This document shows, one piece after another, positions 24,605 through 33,606 of a stretch of 64,000 bases of DNA. Below the pieces are notes generated by a model. The model saw only the letters and a list, made by a program, of their open reading frames with translations, searched no databases and was not told the DNA's origin. Origin of the DNA: an uncultured Bacteroidales bacterium (GTDB lineage Bacteria > Bacteroidota > Bacteroidia > Bacteroidales > UBA932); the NCBI GenBank assembly GCA_910585445.1, contig CAJUEK010000002.1, forward strand, positions 1 through 64,000, written 5' to 3'. Within the stretch, counting starts at the first letter, position 1; every line of letters begins with the position of its first letter. A program made the translations under genes and the position numbers.

Positions 24605-26122
24605 TTAAACTTCTTCTCCGCTTACGTCCTCAATGAGCTTGTCGGTCTCTTCGCTGATTCTCTTTCCTGCTTTCTGGGCCTGTCCCCAAAGCATCTTGAA
24701 AATGTTTGGCTTTCCCTTTCCCCCGTTTTTAGGAGGGTCAACCTTTTCTATCTCGTCATCATTGAAAAGTGTTCCTCCCTCTCCTGCCGGAATTTCTCCT
24801 GCCGGAGTTTCTGCGGCCGCTCTTTCCTTCGTTGCCGTTTCCGCTGCATCAGCTTCAGAAGCAGCCTTTCCTCCGCTTATGTTTTCTTCCACATCAGTGT
24901 GGACCGGGCTGCAGTGCGCATCTGCCTTGGCGCAATTTCCTGCCCCGTCTTCCAGAGCCGCCAGTATAAGGCCCATGCATGTTGCGGCCGTAGTTTCCCT
25001 CAGGCCGTCAATGTCCTGTCCTGATATGCGCGGGAGAGGGTAGCCTGTGCGTACCTTATATCCGGAAAGCTCGGTTACGAGGCTTCCCAAGTTTGCTATC
25101 TGGGCGCCGCCTCCGGTTATCACTATTCCGCTCCTGATGAGGTCAGACATGCCGCTTTCATTGATTTCATAGAAAATGGCGTATAAGATTTCCTCCACTC
25201 TCGCGGTAATTATTTCCGAAAGGTATTTCACCGGAAGCTGCTTGTCTGCGTCAGCCCCGTTGCTGCGGATATGAAGCACCTTTTCGCTCAGGTTCTGAAG
25301 CCTGTCAGGCATGCAGGCTCCGAAGGCGAGCTTTATGTTCTCGGCAAGCGTATCGGAAATCTGGCATTCGCTCTTTATGTCGTCAGTTATGTTCTTGCCT
25401 CCGAACGGTATCGACGCATAGTGGCGCATAATGTTTCCGTAATATATGGTCAGCGATGTGCTGCCGCCTCCGAAATCTATCAGGGCGACTCCGTTTTCCA
25501 TCTCTGCTGGTGTAAGGACAGCCTTGGCGGTTGTCTCTGCCGTGAAATATTTCCTTTTCGGGGTTATTCCGGCCTTCGAGAGCGCCTTGTCAATGTTCTG
25601 AAGTTCCTTTTTCTTGCCGATGAAAATCTTGAAATGCCCCTCAAGAGTGTTGCTGGTCATTCCGATTATGTCATTCTCGATTATCTGGAAAAAATCATCC
25701 CCGTCGGAGAATGACTGGGCCACGGCACCATATATCGCTTCCTTGGCCGGGTCATTGAGCGGATAGGTCTCTTTGGCGAACCTTTTGAGGTTGGCGATGT
25801 CCTCTGCCGTGATTTCCGTGTCCTCGCCCCTGTCCATTACTTTGCCGCTGTTGCTTTCCTGGCGGACTGGATATTTCGGGATGCCTACGATGGCCTGGGT
25901 TATATTCAGGCCCAGGTCGTTGTTCGCATCGTTTATCAGGCTGCTTATCGGGTCGCTTGCCTGCATCATGTTCCATACGCCGCTGTATCTGACGCCGGCA
26001 GAAGGCGTCTCCTTGTAATAGACGATCTGAACATCCCTGCCGTTTACTTTCGCGACAGCAAGAGACATCTTTGATGTCCCGAGGTCCAGTGCCGCGATGT
26101 GTGTTTCTGTGAGATCAGCCAT
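24605..26122 (-). CDS. ftsA: Cell division protein FtsA, with a long acidic C-terminal tail
   Basis: A 505-residue actin-fold protein that tethers FtsZ to the membrane. ATP-site signatures: IAALDLGTSKM at the N-terminus, VALIDFGGGSTSLTIY near 215, and GIVITGGGAQIANLGSL near 340. After about residue 400 comes an Ala/Glu-rich tail, low in complexity. It ends with an amphipathic stretch (NIFKMLWGQAQKAGKRI) that is likely the membrane-targeting helix, followed by 15 acidic residues. The tail makes it roughly 80 residues longer than the E. coli protein. It lies 74 bases after ftsQ and 22 before ftsZ. Confidence 0.95.
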   Translation of the reverse strand: MADLTETHIAALDLGTSKMSLAVAKVNGRDVQIVYYKETPSAGVRYSGVWNMMQASDPISSLINDANNDLGLNITQAIVGIPKYPVRQESNSGKVMDRGEDTEITAEDIANLKRFAKETYPLNDPAKEAIYGAVAQSFSDGDDFFQIIENDIIGMTSNTLEGHFKIFIGKKKELQNIDKALSKAGITPKRKYFTAETTAKAVLTPAEMENGVALIDFGGGSTSLTIYYGNIMRHYASIPFGGKNITDDIKSECQISDTLAENIKLAFGACMPDRLQNLSEKVLHIRSNGADADKQLPVKYLSEIITARVEEILYAIFYEINESGMSDLIRSGIVITGGGAQIANLGSLVTELSGYKVRTGYPLPRISGQDIDGLRETTAATCMGLILAALEDGAGNCAKADAHCSPVHTDVEENISGGKAASEADAAETATKERAAAETPAGEIPAGEGGTLFNDDEIEKVDPPKNGGKGKPNIFKMLWGQAQKAGKRISEETDKLIEDVSGEEV

Positions 26123-26196
26123 TTCTCGATAATTTACCGGTTATACTTTATTCCAAATTGTTTTTCTGTTCTGTCTTGGCCGTGTCGGGGCCGCTT

Positions 26197-26982
26197 CTAT
26201 TTCCGCCTGCAGACAATCTGGTCCGCGAACCTCAGGTCCACCACCTTGTATTGCCCGTTCTCAGTGCCTTGGGCTATTCCCTTGTAGTACAGCTCCATCT
26301 TGGCGAATTTCTCCGCTATCCCGGTAGGGCTGCCGAACAGGAAATGCTCACTGCCGCTTCTCGGGACAAGTGTCAGCGACCCGTCAGGGCCTACCGTAAT
26401 CTGCACTATCTTGTCCTTCCAGACCTTGCTCTCCTCCATGAAATTGACCATGGCAATCATCTGTGACAGCCAAAGTTTCTCGGCCTCTGTTTCCGGAGTG
26501 CCCTTGAAACCGTCTCCTATCCTGAGGGGAATGTTCCCGTCAATAATCTGCACATGCGAGGCGTAGGTGCTTTGCAGCGGGAAAAGGAAGCCGCGACTGT
26601 CCGCATAGAAGCCGTGTGCCCCTTTCTGGAATCTGACCACAGGCTCTCTCTGCGTGACGTCAACATGAAGCCTGCCGTCGCGTGTGGTGTAGGCCTGGCT
26701 CTTGTTGACAGCGCTTTTGCCGTCAACGATGCGTTCTATTTCCGCAAGGTCGATGCTGCATAGGGGCATTCCCATATAGCCGGAGTATTCCTTGTCAAGG
26801 TACCTGCGCACGTCAGAGGCCGTCACAAACCTGTTCGAGAGGCTGTCGGTCACTTCTATGGACAGGCCAGTGCATACCAACGGCTTTCTTGCCGCCGCCC
26901 CTGCTATGTAGGCCGCGACAAGACATATGGCCAGTACAGCCCCGCAGCATGCTCCGATTATATGTTTCCTTTTTCCTGGCAT
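26197..26982 (-). CDS. ftsQ: Cell division protein FtsQ/DivIB
   Basis: A 261-residue bitopic membrane protein: short cytoplasmic start, one transmembrane helix (about 9-30), then a periplasmic part with a POTRA-like region (LSNRFVTASDVRRYLDKEY, and LAEIERIVDGKSAVNKSQAYTTRDGRLHVDVTQREPVVRF) and a beta domain. It scaffolds FtsL and the septal synthase in the divisome. It is 3 bases after murC, in the standard position before ftsA. Confidence 0.92.
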   Translation of the reverse strand: MPGKRKHIIGACCGAVLAICLVAAYIAGAAARKPLVCTGLSIEVTDSLSNRFVTASDVRRYLDKEYSGYMGMPLCSIDLAEIERIVDGKSAVNKSQAYTTRDGRLHVDVTQREPVVRFQKGAHGFYADSRGFLFPLQSTYASHVQIIDGNIPLRIGDGFKGTPETEAEKLWLSQMIAMVNFMEESKVWKDKIVQITVGPDGSLTLVPRSGSEHFLFGSPTGIAEKFAKMELYYKGIAQGTENGQYKVVDLRFADQIVCRRK

Positions 26983-26985
26983 AGC

Positions 26986-28350
26986 CTATCTGTTGCCGTG
27001 TTTTTTGCGCAGAATCCCAGCCACATCTCCTGTGAGCCTGTCTATGTCACCTGCTCCGAGGGTGATGAACACCTCATTCTCTCCCATGTCCAGATTCTCG
27101 AGACATCCTGTCAGTTCCTCTTTACGTATCAGCATTTTTTCCGGGGCGGTCACCTTGTCGAAAATCATGCCTGACGTGACTCCCGGAATCGGTTCTTCCC
27201 TTGCAGGATAGATGTCAAGCAGTATCAGCCTGTCCGCATTGCTCAGCGCCTGTGCGAACTCGTCTGCAAAGTCGCGGGTCCTGGTATATAGGTGAGGCTG
27301 GAAAATGGCAGTATATCTTGCACCCGGGTAATATCCTTTGATGGAGCTTATGGATGCTGCAATCTCGTTGGGATGATGCGCATAGTCATCAATATATGCA
27401 AGCCCTTTCTCTCCCACGAGCCTGTCGAATCTTCTCTTCACTCCGGAGAATGAAGCGAGGGCCTCCCTTATCTTTTCTGGAGCCAGGCCATATGTCAGGG
27501 CTACTGCAGATGCGGCTACGGCATTCTCAATGTTTACCCATCCTGGTATTCCCACTATGCAGTCCTGTATGGTGCCGCCTGGCCAGCATAGATTGAAATG
27601 TCTTCCGTCACCGGCCGGCTCGGCATAGAAATCGGCCGCAGGGTTGTCATATGAATATGTCATGATGGCGGCCCTTGTAGCGTCTGCGGTGATGTCGAGA
27701 CCGTATTTCTTTATGACGGTGCCGCTTACCTGCGAGGCGAATGCCTTGAATGCCTCATGTACATGTGACACGTCTCCGTAAATGTCGAGATGGTCCGCAT
27801 CCATTGACGTTATCACGGCAGTCTCAGGGAAGAGCTGCAGGAATGACCTGTCAAATTCATCGGCCTCCGCAACTATCACGTCATTGCCGCTGATGAGCAG
27901 GTTGGTCCCGTAATTCTTGGATATTCCTCCGAGGAATGCGGAGCAGCCTTCTCCGGATGACGTGAAAATATGGCTCAGCAGCGTGCTCGTTGTGGTCTTG
28001 CCATGTGTTCCGGCTACTGCCATGCATCTGAGCCCGCGTGCGATTTCTCCGAGCATCTGTGAGCGCTTGATGACCCTGTACCCGTGCTCAAAGACATATG
28101 TCAGCTCTCCCATGTCCTTCGGGATTGCCGGAGTATAGACTACGAGGGTGCTTCCGGTGTCTTTCGGAATATATCCGGTGTCATCGCAGTAATGTATGCT
28201 GATTCCTTCCTGCTCCAGCTCGTGCGTGAGAGGGGAGGGAGTCTTGTCATATCCGCTTACGGAATATCCCTTGGCATTGTAATACCGTGCGATGGCACTC
28301 ATTCCGATGCCGCCGATTCCGATGAAATATATGTTCTTGTATTCTGCCAT
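26986..28350 (-). CDS. murC: UDP-N-acetylmuramate--L-alanine ligase
   Basis: A 454-residue Mur ligase that adds L-alanine to UDP-MurNAc in the cytoplasm. The N-terminal UDP-binding Rossmann region has IGIGGIGMSAIARYY. The ATP loop is AGTHGKTTTSTLL (about 117-129). The central domain has AEADEFDRSFLQL, and the C-terminal domain has DDYAHHPNEIAAS. It follows murG by 24 bases and precedes ftsQ by 3. Confidence 0.97.
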   Translation of the reverse strand: MAEYKNIYFIGIGGIGMSAIARYYNAKGYSVSGYDKTPSPLTHELEQEGISIHYCDDTGYIPKDTGSTLVVYTPAIPKDMGELTYVFEHGYRVIKRSQMLGEIARGLRCMAVAGTHGKTTTSTLLSHIFTSSGEGCSAFLGGISKNYGTNLLISGNDVIVAEADEFDRSFLQLFPETAVITSMDADHLDIYGDVSHVHEAFKAFASQVSGTVIKKYGLDITADATRAAIMTYSYDNPAADFYAEPAGDGRHFNLCWPGGTIQDCIVGIPGWVNIENAVAASAVALTYGLAPEKIREALASFSGVKRRFDRLVGEKGLAYIDDYAHHPNEIAASISSIKGYYPGARYTAIFQPHLYTRTRDFADEFAQALSNADRLILLDIYPAREEPIPGVTSGMIFDKVTAPEKMLIRKEELTGCLENLDMGENEVFITLGAGDIDRLTGDVAGILRKKHGNR

Positions 28351-28374
28351 TTGTCTTGTGTGCTTTTGTCTTTT

Positions 28375-29511
28375 TCAGATGATTCTGTAAACCTCTTCAG
28401 CTATGCTTGCGGCCGCGTCAGTCTTTGCGAGCGCAGCGATGTTCTTTTCCATTTCAGCAATTTTCCAGGGCTCGCCGAGCAGTCCGCAGGCGGTTTCCAT
28501 GAGCTTTGCGCTTGCCTCACTGTCCTTTACGACAATCGCGGCGCCTTTGTTTGCAAGGGCCATGGCATTGTGGGTCTGGTGGTCTTCGGCCACGTTTGGA
28601 GAAGGGACGAAGATGGCTGCCTTATGAGCTGCGCACAATTCGGAAATCGAACTTGCTCCCGAACGTGAGATTACCACGTCTGCTGCCGCATATGCCAGGT
28701 CCATCCTCTTTATGAAGTCTGAGAACTGTATGCCGGAAAGTGTCTCAGGTGCTTTGCCGCTCCTGCCCGCCTCCTGCATGAATGTTTCTACGGAAGGCTT
28801 GTAGTATTTTCCGCACTGCCAGATGATTTGCGTGTTTTCTCCGCCTGGACAGCCGTCTGAAATCCATTTCATCATGGCCTCATTCAGTGTCCTGCTGCCG
28901 AGGCTTCCGCCTACAATGAAAATATGCTTTTTGTGCGGGTCAAGCCCGTAGAACGAGAATGCCTCTTCCCTCATTGCACTGTCGGCCGGCACAATCTCTT
29001 TCCTTATCGGGTTGCCTGTCATGACTATCCTGTCGCCTGGAAAGAAACGCTCCATTCCTTCGTATGCGACACAGATGCGCCTTGCCCTCTTGCCGAGAAT
29101 CTTGTTGGTCAGGCCGGCATATCCGTTCTGCTCCTGTATGAGGACAGGAATACCGAGCCTCGTTGCGGCCCAGAGCAGGGGAGCGCTTGCGTATCCTCCG
29201 ACTCCGATTGCAATGTCCGGACGGAAATCACGTATGATTCGCTTTGCCATCCTGATGCTCTTCGCCACTTTGAACGGCAGGGCAAGGTTGCTTGCCGCAA
29301 GACGTCTCTGGAGGCCCGCCACAGGCAGTCCCTTTATGGTATAGCCGGCAGCAGGCACTTTCTCCATTTCCATCCTGCCTTCCGCACCGACAAACAGGAT
29401 TTCCGTATCCGGATTCAGCTCCTTGAGCTTGTCCGCTATTGACAGTGCAGGGAAAATATGCCCTCCGGTGCCACCTCCGCTTATGATTGCTCTTATTTTT
29501 CTGTGTTCCAT
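28375..29511 (-). CDS. murG: Undecaprenyl-PP-MurNAc-pentapeptide GlcNAc transferase
   Basis: A 378-residue GT-B glycosyltransferase that converts lipid I to lipid II. The frame extends upstream to 29664, but the extension is out of the family and lies inside ftsW. The ATG at 29511 gives MEHRKIRAIISGGGTGGHIFPA, the expected membrane-proximal start. The UDP-GlcNAc-binding half shows SRSGASSISELCA. Its start overlaps the end of ftsW by 19 bases. Confidence 0.96.
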   Translation of the reverse strand: MEHRKIRAIISGGGTGGHIFPALSIADKLKELNPDTEILFVGAEGRMEMEKVPAAGYTIKGLPVAGLQRRLAASNLALPFKVAKSIRMAKRIIRDFRPDIAIGVGGYASAPLLWAATRLGIPVLIQEQNGYAGLTNKILGKRARRICVAYEGMERFFPGDRIVMTGNPIRKEIVPADSAMREEAFSFYGLDPHKKHIFIVGGSLGSRTLNEAMMKWISDGCPGGENTQIIWQCGKYYKPSVETFMQEAGRSGKAPETLSGIQFSDFIKRMDLAYAAADVVISRSGASSISELCAAHKAAIFVPSPNVAEDHQTHNAMALANKGAAIVVKDSEASAKLMETACGLLGEPWKIAEMEKNIAALAKTDAAASIAEEVYRII

Positions 29512-30929
29512 GTCTGAGTCTGTTCTGTGCGAATGGCGCTTTTTTCCGCCTTCGCCATGTTTTCTGCAATGCTGCTCTTGTCGTTGTCCGTCTGCTCCTC
29601 CACGGTCTGTATCTTCTCCTTGGCCATCCTGCTGATGGACAGGATGATGCCGAATGCCGAGCATGACATGAGGAAGGCGCTCGCTCCGTCACTTATAAGC
29701 GGCAGCGTCTGTCCGGTCATAGGCATAAGGTCAACATTTACCGCTATGTGCATGAATGCCTGTCCGGTTATCAGGAAAGCAAGCCCTCCGACCGCAATCT
29801 TGGCAAACCCGTTGCCGCACAGCCTCGCTATGATTGAACTGCGTGCAAGCAGGCTCACATACAGCACCAGGATGAGCAGTCCTCCGAGGAACCCGTACTC
29901 TTCGACAATGAAGCTGTACATATAGTCGGAGTAAATATGGGCGACGCAATATTTCTGGGTGCTGTTGCCGCTTCCTTTTCCAAGAAGCCCTCCTTCGTGA
30001 ACGGCTATCTTGGCTCCGTATGGCTGCCTTATCGCATCAAGTGCATCATAATATTCCTTGCTGCCGGGCTTCAGGGAGCCGATGGCTTCCGTGCTGTAGT
30101 CCGCTTTAAGCCTTTCCGTGAAGGTCTCCAGACGCGGCATGAATTTGCCGTCAGTCATCACATGTATGCCGAGCATTATGCTTGCCATCACCACAAGGAC
30201 CAGTCCGGCCATGACGATTTCTTTCCACGGCATGTTCCCGATGAGCATGGTGCCGACAAGCACAAGGGCTATGAATATCGCGCTCGAGTTGCTTCCCGGG
30301 GCTACCATCGCGCAGGTAAGAAGAGCAGGGCCGTAAATGTATGTAATCCTTTTTGCCAGAGGCTTGCCCATGAAAGCCGTCCTCGGAGACTTTGCCATCA
30401 TGTTCGCTATGATGAATGTCGGGCTTTCCTCTCCTTTTCCGGTTGCTTTCCGGTCTATGGCATACGCATGGCATGCCCAGGCCAGATACATCACCATCGC
30501 GACTTTCACGACCTCATATACATGCACCTGGAAGCCCATGACTATGAGGTTTCGCCATGCCCCGTTTATGTGCTGCGCCTTGATGAACCCTAAGTTGACG
30601 TGAAGGTCCAGAATGAACAGCAGCATGAATGAAACCAAAAATCCGAACTGCGCGAAGAATCTGTAAAGCCCTATCTTCTTCATCTTGTAAAGGGCTATTA
30701 TCAGCATAAGCCCAAAGGCCGCTATCATCCCATGGCTCTTCATTATCTCCAGGCGCTCCACCCTTGTCTCGAGGGACAGCAGGGGAGTCGAGGAGAAAAT
30801 GGCAAGTATGGAAATCATGAACAGAAGGAACACAATCATCCAGACGACCTTGTCCCCCTGGATGCCGTCCACCATTTTCCACAGTCTGCTTCCCGCCGTG
30901 GCCTTTCCCTTGTCAGCAGTCTCTGCCAT
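29493..30929 (-). CDS. ftsW: Septal peptidoglycan polymerase FtsW (SEDS family)
   Basis: A 478-residue polytopic SEDS protein with about ten transmembrane segments. It polymerises lipid II with its partner FtsI. The C-terminal family block reads HIAVNVDLMPMTGQTLPLISDGASAFLM, with the conserved Pro-x-x-Gly and Ser positions. A cytoplasmic tail of about 50 residues (KEKIQTVEEQTDNDKSS) follows. It is 4 bases after murD and overlaps murG by 19. Confidence 0.95.
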   Translation of the reverse strand: MAETADKGKATAGSRLWKMVDGIQGDKVVWMIVFLLFMISILAIFSSTPLLSLETRVERLEIMKSHGMIAAFGLMLIIALYKMKKIGLYRFFAQFGFLVSFMLLFILDLHVNLGFIKAQHINGAWRNLIVMGFQVHVYEVVKVAMVMYLAWACHAYAIDRKATGKGEESPTFIIANMMAKSPRTAFMGKPLAKRITYIYGPALLTCAMVAPGSNSSAIFIALVLVGTMLIGNMPWKEIVMAGLVLVVMASIMLGIHVMTDGKFMPRLETFTERLKADYSTEAIGSLKPGSKEYYDALDAIRQPYGAKIAVHEGGLLGKGSGNSTQKYCVAHIYSDYMYSFIVEEYGFLGGLLILVLYVSLLARSSIIARLCGNGFAKIAVGGLAFLITGQAFMHIAVNVDLMPMTGQTLPLISDGASAFLMSCSAFGIILSISRMAKEKIQTVEEQTDNDKSSIAENMAKAEKSAIRTEQTQTWNTEK

Positions 30930-30933
30930 TTCG

Positions 30934-32268
30934 CTAAAGTTTTCTTACCGCTTCTTTGAACTGCCTGCCCCTGTCCTCGTAGTTCTTGAACAGGTCAAAG
31001 CTTGCGCAGCATGGTGACAGCAGCACTACATCGCCTTTTTCCGCAAGACGGCTCGCAAGATTCACGGCATCCTGTGCGGAAGTCACATCATGTATCTCCG
31101 GCACAATCTCCCCAAATGAATCGTGTAGCTTCCCGTTGTCCGTTCCCATGCAGATGAGAGCCTTGACTTTCTCTTTTACAAGCGGCACGAGGGTGGAGTA
31201 ATCGTTTCCTTTGTCCGTTCCTCCAGCTATCCATACGACCGGCCTTGTCTGGCATTCCAGGGCATACCATGCTGAGTCCACATTGGTGGCCTTCGAGTCG
31301 TTTATATAAAGCACGTCCTTGATGCTGAGCACTTTTTCAAGACGGTGCTCTACCGGCTGGAATGTGGCAAGCCCGTTTCTTATGGCTTCATTGTCTATGT
31401 CCATTGCCTTGGCCGCGATAGCCGCTGCCATGGAGTTGTATATGTTGTGCTTCCCACCGAGCGCAAGTTCCTGGAGATACATGTCGCACTCGTTGTCCTT
31501 GTAGCGCACAATCATCCTGTCGCCCTTGACGAAGGCACCCTGATTCACCTCTTCCTTTTGTGTGAAAGGGAATTTGCTCGCCTTTACCACGATGCGGTTG
31601 AGGTGGCTTATGGTGATGTCATCATCAGAGCAGAATATGAAGCAGTCGTCGCTGGACATGTTGCGCGTGATGCGGAACTTTGCCTTCACATAATTCTCCA
31701 TATTGTATCCGTACCTGTCGAGATGGTCCGGGGTTATGTTCGTGATTATGGCTATGTCCGCCTTGAAGTCATACACATTGTCGAGCTGGAAACTGCTAAG
31801 CTCCAGGACATATATGTCGTGTTTCTCTGTCGCGACCTGATATGCGTAGCTTTTTCCGATGTTGCCTCCCAGGCCCACGTTCAGTCCTGCCTGCATCAGC
31901 AGGTGGTATATCAGTGAAGTAGTGGTGGTCTTGCCGTTGCTTCCCGTTATGCATATCTTCTTGGCGGAATCGTACCTGCCGGCAAATTCAATCTCCGATA
32001 TTATGCCGATTCCGCCTCCGATGATTTTCTGCACCATCGGGGCGGTTTCAGGTATGCCGGGGCTTTTGATGACCTCATCCGCGTTCATTATCAGCTCTTC
32101 CGTGTGCATCCCCTGCTCAAACGGGATGTCCCACTCCTTAAGCACTGCGGCGTATTTCTCCGGTATCTGACCTTTGTCAGAAAGAAACACGTCGAATCCT
32201 TTCACTTTTGCGAGTACGGCAGATCCTACTCCGCTTTCTCCTCCTCCTAAAACAACGATTCTTGACAT
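30934..32268 (-). CDS. murD: UDP-N-acetylmuramoyl-L-alanine--D-glutamate ligase
   Basis: A 444-residue Mur ligase adding D-glutamate. N-terminal VVLGGGESGVGSAVLA, ATP loop CITGSNGKTTTTSLI (about 107-121), ITPDHLDRYG, and C-terminal NDSKATNVDSAWYAL are all diagnostic of MurD. It is placed between mraY (13 bases upstream) and ftsW (4 bases downstream). Confidence 0.97.
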   Translation of the reverse strand: MSRIVVLGGGESGVGSAVLAKVKGFDVFLSDKGQIPEKYAAVLKEWDIPFEQGMHTEELIMNADEVIKSPGIPETAPMVQKIIGGGIGIISEIEFAGRYDSAKKICITGSNGKTTTTSLIYHLLMQAGLNVGLGGNIGKSYAYQVATEKHDIYVLELSSFQLDNVYDFKADIAIITNITPDHLDRYGYNMENYVKAKFRITRNMSSDDCFIFCSDDDITISHLNRIVVKASKFPFTQKEEVNQGAFVKGDRMIVRYKDNECDMYLQELALGGKHNIYNSMAAAIAAKAMDIDNEAIRNGLATFQPVEHRLEKVLSIKDVLYINDSKATNVDSAWYALECQTRPVVWIAGGTDKGNDYSTLVPLVKEKVKALICMGTDNGKLHDSFGEIVPEIHDVTSAQDAVNLASRLAEKGDVVLLSPCCASFDLFKNYEDRGRQFKEAVRKL

Positions 32269-32281
32269 GGCTTCAGTGCTT

Positions 32282-33595
32282 TTATCTTATTTTCAACAAT
32301 GCTACAGTTATTGCGGCGAGTATCACCCCTATTATCCAGAACCTCGTCACAAGCTTTGCCTCCGGGACTGCCCTCGACTTTGAGCCGAGCATGCATGCTA
32401 TTCCTTCTTTCTGGAAGTGGTGGTGGAGCGGGGTCATCTTGAACACTCTCCGGCCCTCACCGTATTTCTTTTTCGTATATTTGAAATATCTCGTCTGTAT
32501 TATGACCGAGAGGCTTTCCGCGAAGAAAATTCCGCAGAGAATCGGCAGGAGCAGTTCTTTTCTGATGAGTATAGCCGCGACACCGATTATTCCTCCGAGC
32601 ATAAGGCTTCCCGTATCGCCCATGAATACCTGTGCAGGGAAAGCGTTGTACCAAAGGAATCCTATCAGCGCGCCTACGAAAGCGGACATGAAAATGGCCA
32701 CTTCACCGCTGCCCGGGATATACATTATGTTGAGGTATTCAGCGTTCAGCATATTGCCTCCGAGCCATGCGAATATGCCGAGCACAGTACCGACTATTGC
32801 AGAGGTGCCGGTCGCAAGTCCGTCGATGCCGTCCGTGAGGTTGACTCCGTTGGAGCAGGCCACAATGACGATGACTATCATGATGACATATATGACCCAT
32901 TTGCAGTACCATCCGAATCTGCCTTTCACTGGAGAGAGCCACTTGTAGTCGAACTGGTGGTTCTTTATGAAAGGCAAGGTGGTCTTGGTGCTCTTGATTA
33001 CGTCCTGTCTCTCGACTGCGTTTCCCGCCTGTGGCTGCGTCTGGGCAATTGCTTCCGCAGCATCCGGGTTGTCCATGTTCCCGTCAATCGGAACCATCTG
33101 CTCACCAACAGGCACATTCTCCCTCACCACGATGTCGCTGCTGAAGCATACGGCAAGTCCTATGGCCAGCGCCATTACGCTCTGGGCTATGAGCTTGGCC
33201 TTGGGGCTGAGTCCTTCCTTGTTCTTGCGGAAAACTTTGATGTAGTCATCTGCAAATCCGACAAAGAAGAACCATACAGTGCTGATAAGCAGCAGAATGG
33301 TGTATATGTTCGTAAGGTCAGCGAAAAGCAGCACGGGGATGACGATTGACAGGAATATTATTATTCCGCCCATTGTCGGCGTGCCTTTCTTCTGCATCTG
33401 GCCCTCGAGTCCGAGATCACGTATCTCCTCCCCGATCTGCATCTTCTGCAGCCATCCTATGAGCTTCCTGCCGGCGAATACGGATATAAGCAGAGCCGCT
33501 GTGAATGCCAGCAGCGCCCTGAACGACAGGTAATTGAAAAGTCCCTGTCCGGGGATGTCAAAATCTTTCAGAAAATTGAACAGGTGGTATATCAT
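32282..33595 (-). CDS. mraY: Phospho-N-acetylmuramoyl-pentapeptide transferase
   Basis: A 437-residue polytopic membrane enzyme making lipid I. The active-site blocks are GFADDYIKVFRKNKEGLSPKAK, NLTDGIDGLATG and the C-terminal MTPLHHHFQKEG. It is about 75 residues longer than the E. coli enzyme, mostly through an acidic, Gln-rich insert (about 150-215) between transmembrane segments, which agrees with the larger size seen in Bacteroidetes. It lies between murE (11 bases) and murD (13 bases), with no murF in between. Confidence 0.96.
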   Translation of the reverse strand: MIYHLFNFLKDFDIPGQGLFNYLSFRALLAFTAALLISVFAGRKLIGWLQKMQIGEEIRDLGLEGQMQKKGTPTMGGIIIFLSIVIPVLLFADLTNIYTILLLISTVWFFFVGFADDYIKVFRKNKEGLSPKAKLIAQSVMALAIGLAVCFSSDIVVRENVPVGEQMVPIDGNMDNPDAAEAIAQTQPQAGNAVERQDVIKSTKTTLPFIKNHQFDYKWLSPVKGRFGWYCKWVIYVIMIVIVIVACSNGVNLTDGIDGLATGTSAIVGTVLGIFAWLGGNMLNAEYLNIMYIPGSGEVAIFMSAFVGALIGFLWYNAFPAQVFMGDTGSLMLGGIIGVAAILIRKELLLPILCGIFFAESLSVIIQTRYFKYTKKKYGEGRRVFKMTPLHHHFQKEGIACMLGSKSRAVPEAKLVTRFWIIGVILAAITVALLKIR

Positions 33596-33606
33596 CTTAA
33601 GCCAGT

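Noticed and set aside
29512..29664. 51-residue N-terminal extension of MurG
   Set aside because: The extension is out-of-frame ftsW sequence; the conserved MurG start is at 29511.
32417..33349. 310-codon open frame opposite mraY
   Set aside because: Antisense shadow of a clear MraY; no signal peptide or motif.
33596..33606. Expected murF between murE and mraY
   Set aside because: There are only 11 bases here. Absence of murF from the dcw cluster is usual for Bacteroidetes, so it is not reported as a loss.
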